Positions 5,400 through 11,455 of a stretch of 11,455 nt of DNA are shown piece after piece. The stretch is from Desulfosarcina sp. (GTDB lineage: Bacteria > Desulfobacterota > Desulfobacteria > Desulfobacterales > Desulfosarcinaceae): positions 1-11,455 of the forward strand of contig JAGTUY010000061.1 in NCBI GenBank assembly GCA_018224455.1, written 5' to 3'. Every line of letters starts with the position of its first letter. The stretch's first letter is position 1. The notes under the pieces were generated by a model. The model ran no database searches, was not told where the DNA came from, and saw nothing but the letters and a program-made list of their open reading frames with translations. Both the position numbers and the translations under genes were made by a program.

Positions 5400-8300
5400 A
5401 TGGGCGTTGACCTTTATTTCAGTAATCAACTGATGCCGCTGGCAGACAAGCTTCACGAAAACCTCGTTCCGGAGTTCACCCGCGGCAATATTCTGGATCC
5501 GCCGGTGGTCGTCGTTCCAAACATGAACCTCTCCAAGTGGATCAAACTCACCCTTTCCCGCACAACCGGAATTTTCATGAACGTGGCGTTTCAGTATCTG
5601 GAAGCCGGACTGTGGCAGATGATGCGTTCCCTGGACCCCCAGTCGGGTCCCGGGCCCAAACTGCTGGAAAAGGAGAGGATGAAAATCATCCTGTTTTTCA
5701 TCCTCATGGCCCAGGACCGTGAATCACCGGATCTGACTCCCCTCAACGCCTATCTTCAGTTGACCGGGGGAAGCGCGCGCAGCGATATTGAAATCCGCTG
5801 CTGGCAGCTCTCCGAGGAGCTGTCCCGGCTGTTTCAGGAATATGAATACCACCGGTCGGATATGATCCAGCAATGGCTGACCGACAGCGAGACCAGCGAT
5901 GCCATGGAAATCTGCCAGCGCTGGATTTACCGGAAGATGCGTTCCCTGAAAGATCAGCTGGGGCAATCGACCGGCCGGCCGCTCTGCTCGGTGGCCGAAT
6001 ATGCCCGAGAGATCCTTTTCCCCGCGGTCGCGGAAAAAACAAATGGCCGTCATCTGTCTTCGCGGGTCCATTTCTTCGGGCTGTCGCAGATATCCCCGCT
6101 GCATCTGCAACTGCTGTCCCGGCTTAAATCCTTTTTCGACATCAGTATATACAGCCTCAACCCGTCCCGTGAATATTGGGAGGACATCAAAACACCCTTC
6201 GAGAAAAGATGGATCGAACGGAAGCAGGTCAGCGACCTGAAGCTCAGTCAAGACGAATGGTCTGCCGGCGATCTGTTCTCGGATGTCGACCATGCCCTGC
6301 TGTCCGCCTGGGGAAAACCCGGCCGTGAAAGCATCCGCCTGCTGTGCCAGCTGACCGATTATGACTTTCATGCCGGCTTCTCAGAAATCCCACAGCCGGA
6401 CACCGTGCTGGCTGCCATCGGGCATGGACTGCTGACCCTCGAGGAGCCGGGCGACAGCCCGGCGGCCCTGGCGCAGGACACCTCGCTTCAGATAATAGCC
6501 TGCCCGGGAATGAGACGGGAGGTGGAAACCGTATACAACAGCATCCTGTACAACCTGGAAACAAACCCGGATCTGTGCATGACGGACATCGCCGTGATGG
6601 TATCCGACATGTCACGATACAAACCCGTTGTGGATTCGGTGTTCAGCCGGCAACCGTCCCGGATCACCTTTAACCTTGCGGATTCGAACGCCCGAACGGA
6701 AAGCGTCTTCGCCCAGGCGGTGCTGGCGGTGGTGGAGCTGTCCCGCGGCACCTTCTCCCGAAAAGAGGTGTTCGCCCTGTTGCGTAACCCATGCGTCATG
6801 CAGCGGTGGGATTACGGGCCTGAAGCGCTGCGTGTCTGGATCGGTTGGGCCGATGCGCTCGGTATCTTCCACGGTTATGAAAACAAGGCCGCAAACGCCG
6901 GCGTGACCCCTGCCGGCGGGCTTTTTTCCTGGCGTCAAGGACTGGAGCGGATGCGGATCTCACGGATCATGACGTCGCCGGCTGCCGCTGCCGGTGCTCC
7001 AAGACCCCATTTCAACGGGATCGTGCCGTTTAGCGATATCAACACGGGAGACGACCGGCTGCTGGAAAAATTCTGCGGGCTTGTGGAATCGCTGCACCGG
7101 GCCGTGGGGTCTCTCAGGATGGCCTCGGCTGCGGCGCAAAAGTGGCGGGATGCCTTTTTCAGCGTGGTGGACCAATTCATCGAGATCTCTTCGGAGATGC
7201 GCGGCGAGGAAACCGTTTTTCAATCCCTGCTGAATGCCTTTGACCATTTCGTCTGTTACGATGCCCTGGGCCAGATTCAACCCGGCCGCCCGCTGACGGC
7301 CGATGCGCTGTGGTTATTCGTGCGTACCCACCTGGAAGGGATCACCGGCGGGCAAGGTGACTATCTTACCGGCGGTGTGACCGTTTCCGCACTGATGCCC
7401 ATGCGGCCCATTCCGTTTCGCGTGGTCTATGTGCTGGGGCTGGAAGAGGGTCGCTTTCCAGGGCGGGTGCACGACACTCTGCTGGATTTACGAGGCAGAA
7501 AGCGCCGTATCGGCGACGTTAGCCCTGCCGAACGCAACCGCTATCTGTTCCTGGAAATCCTGGTATCCGTTCGCGCCAAACTCTACTTGAGCTATGTGTC
7601 CCGGGACCTTCAAAAAGACCGCGACCTGGCGCCCTGTTCCGTGGTCAACCAGTTGCAGCGATACGTGGAGCAGCAGGTCCTGGGAGGGCGATCCTTCAGG
7701 TGCAGCCAGATCCCCATCAAGGCGGACAGCCCGGCTTACCTTGCACCGGATGCCATCAACAGCTGGTCAGACGTGATGGTTAACAGCAATTTGGTCCAAC
7801 GGCTCAGCTGCTATCGCCGCAGCGGACGATGGCGTGCATTGGTGGACCAGGCGACATCGTCAGACCTGAAGGCGGTCGACCGGTACCGACCGGATTTCAC
7901 ACTGCCCGACCCTTCACCGGACCCAGCGTCCGCCGAAGCCGCGTCCTTGACCATCGGCCTGCTGCGTCGCTTTCTGCTGGACCCGGTCGACGTGGTCGGG
8001 CGATACCACCTGGGAATCGGTGAGCAGGTCGATCCAACGGCCGAACTGGCTGAGATGACGGATGAGCCCCTGTCGTCACAATTTCCCGTCGACTACGAAA
8101 TACGCACCGTCCCGGTGCAAAACTGGTTGGCGGCCCAGTTAGATGGTTCACTCAGCCAGCCGTCGATGGCGATGCTGGAGACCGAATTCGACTCGGTCTA
8201 TGCGGATCTGTCCCGCAAAAGCAGGCTCCCGGCCGGCGCTTTTGCCGTGCATGACAAATCCAAACTGAAGCAGCAGGTATTGGCCGTCGGAGAGAACCTC

Positions 8301-8981
8301 AATCCGTTCGTCGAACAGATGCGAACGGCCCGCCGACTCTTTTCGGCCGTATTGGTGGGGGCGGTCATGGACGATTTCGTCGAGAGCGGCGGGACTCAGC
8401 TCAATTTTAATCCGGTTTCGATCGATCGGCCGGGTTTGGACGGCGATGGTTTTCCGACGTCCATCCACCTCAGCGGCGGCATGCCCTGGGTCTGGCAGGC
8501 AACCGATGAAACCTGGCACTGCCTGGTGGTCACCGGTTCCAATCGGCGCTCCAGGTTGCCGGACAAATATGTCGTCGGCCCCTTGCTGACCCTCATGTGC
8601 GTTGCCGCCGGCGGCGAACCCTATCCCTGGTCCGACGTCAACCGCATGGCCGTGCATGTCATTTACCGGGAGCAGGTGCTGAATCTCGATTACACGGTGG
8701 ATCCGAAGCGGTCGGCAGACTATCTGGCCGGACTGGTGGGAGACTTCTTTTCACCCTCGCCGCTGGAATGGCTGCCTTTCGAGACGCTTTTTGCCGACGC
8801 CGGCCTGCGGACACGCATCGGTCAGGATCGGGTGGACGATGCCGACCGGAAGGCTTTTCAGCAAGCACTGGCTGAAACTATGCGTGCGGCGGCAGACGTG
8901 CGAAGCGAACTGACCGGGGCGGTGGTGACGCCGGGCATCCTGGACCGGGCCAGGCAAAGATTCAAGGTGTTTTTGCCATGA
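5400..8981 (+). CDS. recC: Exodeoxyribonuclease V gamma subunit RecC
   Basis: RecC is the Chi-recognition and strand-splitting subunit of RecBCD, which processes double-strand DNA ends for RecA-dependent repair in the cytoplasm. The 1193-residue protein is close to the usual length (about 1120 in E. coli). The N-terminus MGVDLYFSNQLMPLADKL and VPNMNLSKWI (39-48) are the typical RecC opening. The inactive helicase-like core continues through DIAVMVSDMSRYKPVVDSVF, FNLADSNAR and TFSRKEVFALLRNP. The marker LGLEEGRFPGR is at 679-689, followed by DVSPAERNRYLFLEIL. No Walker A motif is present, as expected for RecC. I start at ATG 5400 because GGAAG lies nine bases upstream and the protein then begins with the family's LYFSN motif; a TTG 108 bases upstream would add 36 residues without RecC character. 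The stop overlaps the recB start (ATGA, 8978-8981), so the subunits are translationally coupled. Confidence 0.95.
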   Translation: MGVDLYFSNQLMPLADKLHENLVPEFTRGNILDPPVVVVPNMNLSKWIKLTLSRTTGIFMNVAFQYLEAGLWQMMRSLDPQSGPGPKLLEKERMKIILFFILMAQDRESPDLTPLNAYLQLTGGSARSDIEIRCWQLSEELSRLFQEYEYHRSDMIQQWLTDSETSDAMEICQRWIYRKMRSLKDQLGQSTGRPLCSVAEYAREILFPAVAEKTNGRHLSSRVHFFGLSQISPLHLQLLSRLKSFFDISIYSLNPSREYWEDIKTPFEKRWIERKQVSDLKLSQDEWSAGDLFSDVDHALLSAWGKPGRESIRLLCQLTDYDFHAGFSEIPQPDTVLAAIGHGLLTLEEPGDSPAALAQDTSLQIIACPGMRREVETVYNSILYNLETNPDLCMTDIAVMVSDMSRYKPVVDSVFSRQPSRITFNLADSNARTESVFAQAVLAVVELSRGTFSRKEVFALLRNPCVMQRWDYGPEALRVWIGWADALGIFHGYENKAANAGVTPAGGLFSWRQGLERMRISRIMTSPAAAAGAPRPHFNGIVPFSDINTGDDRLLEKFCGLVESLHRAVGSLRMASAAAQKWRDAFFSVVDQFIEISSEMRGEETVFQSLLNAFDHFVCYDALGQIQPGRPLTADALWLFVRTHLEGITGGQGDYLTGGVTVSALMPMRPIPFRVVYVLGLEEGRFPGRVHDTLLDLRGRKRRIGDVSPAERNRYLFLEILVSVRAKLYLSYVSRDLQKDRDLAPCSVVNQLQRYVEQQVLGGRSFRCSQIPIKADSPAYLAPDAINSWSDVMVNSNLVQRLSCYRRSGRWRALVDQATSSDLKAVDRYRPDFTLPDPSPDPASAEAASLTIGLLRRFLLDPVDVVGRYHLGIGEQVDPTAELAEMTDEPLSSQFPVDYEIRTVPVQNWLAAQLDGSLSQPSMAMLETEFDSVYADLSRKSRLPAGAFAVHDKSKLKQQVLAVGENLNPFVEQMRTARRLFSAVLVGAVMDDFVESGGTQLNFNPVSIDRPGLDGDGFPTSIHLSGGMPWVWQATDETWHCLVVTGSNRRSRLPDKYVVGPLLTLMCVAAGGEPYPWSDVNRMAVHVIYREQVLNLDYTVDPKRSADYLAGLVGDFFSPSPLEWLPFETLFADAGLRTRIGQDRVDDADRKAFQQALAETMRAAADVRSELTGAVVTPGILDRARQRFKVFLP

Positions 8982-11455
8982 TCGTCTCATTACCCTCTGA
9001 TTTTCATCCCATCGACGACATCGATGGGATGGACCTTACCCGTCATGCCCTGGTAGAGGCCTCTGCCGGCACGGGAAAGACCTATACCATCGAGAACCTG
9101 GTGGTTCGCCTGCTTAAAGAAGAGCCGGATCTGAATCTAGAAAATATCCTGCTGGTGACCTTTACCGAAAAGGCCACCAGTGAATTGAAACTGCGCATCC
9201 GCCAGAAAATCGAACAGACCCTGGACGGCGGACAGCGCCTGGAAACCGACCTCCGAAAGAAGCTGGCCCAGACCTTAGACGGTTTTGACAATGCCGCCAT
9301 CTATACCATCCATGGGTTCTGCCATACGCTGCTGAGGGATTTTCCCTTTGAAACCGAAAACCTGTTCCAGCAGGAAGTGATCGACGACGGCCCGCTGCTG
9401 GAGAAACTGCTCCGGGAGCAGATGCGTTCGGACTGGCCAGGCCGATACGGCCGGCGTTTGGAAGTGCTGCTGGCGCTGTCGAGCTTTTCAGCCAACCCGC
9501 ATGAATTCATCCAGACTGCCGTCAACCTGGCTACCCGGCTTTCCGATGATCCGGACCGCGACATACTGGTTCCCGATCTCGCCGAGTTGGATCTTGACGA
9601 CCTGTGGCAGACGGCTCAACAGACGGTCCTTTCGCTCAAATCGATGGTGGGGCCGCCGCCACGATTCTCGGACGGGTACGGCCGACTCAACATCAACGCG
9701 CGGACCAAAACCGCCGTCATCCGGGATATGATCGAACCCATTGAACGGGCCCTGGAACGGGTGGATGCCGATGCCTGCCCGCTAGCCGAAATCATGCCGG
9801 TTGTGGCCACCCTCGGTGCGCGCCATAGCTCCGGTGAGCGGAACATCGACCGTCTGGTTCCCCAAAAATGGCTGAAAGCCGGGAAAAACCTGCATGAATG
9901 CCCCCGCCTGGTGGCGATCACACACCGATTAGAAGCGCTGGTCGATTTGTTTTCACGCCTTTCCCATGTGCTGATGCTGACCTCGGTGCGCCGATTGCAG
10001 GCGGATGCCCGGGCCATGAAGATGCGAAACGGGTGGCTCAGCTACCAGGATATGCTGACCCGTGTGGCCGACTTTCTGGCAGGGGAGGGGGCTGACGAAG
10101 GCATCCGCAAAATCCGCGACCGCTATCGGGTGGCCTTTGTGGATGAATTCCAGGACACCGATGACGTGCAGTGGCAGATTTTCAGCACCCTGTTCCTTCG
10201 TCGTCCGGATGATCCACCGATCCAGCGGCTTTTCCTGATCGGCGACCCCAAGCAAGCCATTTATGGCTTTCGCGGGGCCGACGTGTTCACCTATCTGGCT
10301 GCCCGGCAGCGGATGAAAGCCCTGGCCGAACAGGGACGGGCAAATCTTTATGACCTGAGGGTCAACTGGCGCAGCACACCCCAACTGGTGGAGCGCTTCA
10401 ACCGGCTTTTTTCCAACGACGCCTGGTTCGGCAGCCGGGAAGAAACAAACCCCTTCGAGATCGGTTACCTGCCGTCAGGGTCGCCGGAACCCGATCTAAA
10501 GCCTGCCGCAACTAGCTGCGATCGCTCACAACGACCGCCTTTCAATGTCATGGACCTGACCGCGGCGACAAGCCATGCGACGGCCAAAATAGTGCTGGCC
10601 CGCTTTGTTTGCCGGGAAATTGGCTACCTGGTATGGCAGGGGGGAATCCGGTTCCGCGGTCGGGATGGTCCGGACCGGGCCCTTCATTTCGGCGATATTG
10701 CCATTTTGGTGAGAAGCCAGTCAGAGTTCACCCTGATCGAACCCCTGCTGAGGGAAGCGTCCATCCCCTACGCCTACTACCGCAAGCCCGGCCTGTTTCA
10801 ATGCCGGGAGGCCCATTGGTTAAGCATGGTGCTTCGTGCGGTCTGCAGCCCGGAACAGGCCGCCTCCGTCAGACTGGCGCTGCTGACGCCCTTTTTCGAC
10901 ATTGCTCCGGCTGAATTGCAATCACGGCGGGAACTGCCGGCGGACCATGCCAGCCAACAGCTGCTGGTGCGCTGGCATGCCCACGCCCTACGACGACGCT
11001 GGGGGCCGCTGTTTCAGTCGCTGGTGGAAGATTCAGGCTTGAACCTCCGTCACTGTGTGGATCCGGCATGGGACCGCACCGAAACCAATTTTCAGCAGCT
11101 CTTCGATTATCTGGAGGCCGCGGCCTACACGAGGAACTTGGACGTGGGGGGGCTGGTTGCCTTGCTGGACAGCCTGCGTCTTTCCGACATGGGTGCCGGA
11201 TCCGACGACGACATCCACCAGATCGAGGACGAGGGCGACAAGGTCCAGATCCTGACCATGCATGTAAGCAAGGGACTGGAGTTCCCGGTGGTTTTCGTCG
11301 CCGGAGGCCTGACCGTCCGCAGTGGCGGCGGCATCCAGGTGTATCACACGGCGGATCCGGCGCACCCCGAACAAGCCTGTCGCAAGGTGATTGACCTGAC
11401 GGCCGGCAGCGGAAAAGACCAAGCTGAAAAAGAAAACGAAGACGAAAATAAACGT
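8978..11455 (+). CDS. recB: Exodeoxyribonuclease V beta subunit RecB (3' end beyond window)
   Basis: RecB is the 3'-5' helicase and nuclease subunit of RecBCD. The frame is open for 826 codons to the last base, without an internal stop; the family has about 1180 residues, so the C-terminal nuclease domain is outside. Superfamily 1 helicase motifs are all in order: Walker A ASAGTGKT (28-35, Lys34), motif Ia TFTEKAT (61-67), TIHGFC (110-115), motif II VDEFQDTD (Asp389-Glu390), motif III IGDPKQAIYGFRGAD (421-435), motif IV VNWRST (462-467) and the C-terminal TMHVSKGLEFPVVFV (760-774). The catalytic Lys and Asp-Glu are intact, so the motor should be active. The start ATG lies inside the recC stop (ATGA), and no separate ribosome site is evident, pointing to coupling. 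A recD gene may follow beyond the window; it is not seen here. Confidence 0.97.
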   Translation, partial: MIVSLPSDFHPIDDIDGMDLTRHALVEASAGTGKTYTIENLVVRLLKEEPDLNLENILLVTFTEKATSELKLRIRQKIEQTLDGGQRLETDLRKKLAQTLDGFDNAAIYTIHGFCHTLLRDFPFETENLFQQEVIDDGPLLEKLLREQMRSDWPGRYGRRLEVLLALSSFSANPHEFIQTAVNLATRLSDDPDRDILVPDLAELDLDDLWQTAQQTVLSLKSMVGPPPRFSDGYGRLNINARTKTAVIRDMIEPIERALERVDADACPLAEIMPVVATLGARHSSGERNIDRLVPQKWLKAGKNLHECPRLVAITHRLEALVDLFSRLSHVLMLTSVRRLQADARAMKMRNGWLSYQDMLTRVADFLAGEGADEGIRKIRDRYRVAFVDEFQDTDDVQWQIFSTLFLRRPDDPPIQRLFLIGDPKQAIYGFRGADVFTYLAARQRMKALAEQGRANLYDLRVNWRSTPQLVERFNRLFSNDAWFGSREETNPFEIGYLPSGSPEPDLKPAATSCDRSQRPPFNVMDLTAATSHATAKIVLARFVCREIGYLVWQGGIRFRGRDGPDRALHFGDIAILVRSQSEFTLIEPLLREASIPYAYYRKPGLFQCREAHWLSMVLRAVCSPEQAASVRLALLTPFFDIAPAELQSRRELPADHASQQLLVRWHAHALRRRWGPLFQSLVEDSGLNLRHCVDPAWDRTETNFQQLFDYLEAAAYTRNLDVGGLVALLDSLRLSDMGAGSDDDIHQIEDEGDKVQILTMHVSKGLEFPVVFVAGGLTVRSGGGIQVYHTADPAHPEQACRKVIDLTAGSGKDQAEKENEDENKR

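Noticed and set aside
4604..11027. E. coli Chi sequence GCTGGTGG at 4604-4611 and 11020-11027
   Set aside because: Two copies in 11 kb of GC-rich coding DNA is unremarkable, and Chi differs between lineages; nothing shows this RecBCD recognises it.

Overview
The window looks like a piece of a Desulfobacterota (deltaproteobacterial, Desulfosarcina-like) chromosome. That placement rests on the style of the proteins and on the gene company: an ECF sigma/anti-sigma module of a type common in these bacteria next to a recC-recB pair. It is an impression from reading the sequence, not a database result. No mobile element, CRISPR array, rRNA or tRNA gene was recognised.

Layout. Bases 1-369 hold the N-terminal part of a phosphate permease gene (pstC, + strand) whose homology stops abruptly at about base 335. 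A convergent gene, 424-1944 on the - strand, encodes a 506-residue putative lipoprotein that I cannot name. It has a good sigma-70 type promoter in the divergent region 1945-2142. Rightwards from there lie a small secreted His/Arg/Gly-rich protein (2143-2580), an OmpA-type outer-membrane lipoprotein with a glycine-zipper segment (2800-3456), an ECF sigma factor (3492-4094), its zinc-finger anti-sigma factor (4091-4591, 4-base overlap) and a small exported protein (4581-5036, 11-base overlap). After a 363-base gene-free stretch come recC (5400-8981) and recB (from 8978, 4-base overlap, running off the window at residue 826).

How it may work together. The sigma, anti-sigma and exported protein look like a cell-envelope signalling module. 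A membrane-anchored anti-sigma factor would hold the sigma factor until a periplasmic signal releases it. Two sites share a two-part ECF-style promoter with identical spacing: TGAACTT, 11 bases, CGGTG, any base, CTA, 2 bases, GG. One (2086-2116) sits just upstream of the His-rich secreted protein. The other (5117-5147) sits at the head of the gene-free, structured-looking stretch before recC. My main inference is that the local ECF factor drives both, so that it controls a secreted, possibly metal-binding protein and either a small RNA or a long recC leader. The RecBCD genes are otherwise ordinary double-strand-break repair genes.

The left edge is odd. The pstC fragment is cut off without a recognisable cause and its codon style (many GCG and CGC codons) differs from the rest, so it is either a real rearrangement or an assembly join.
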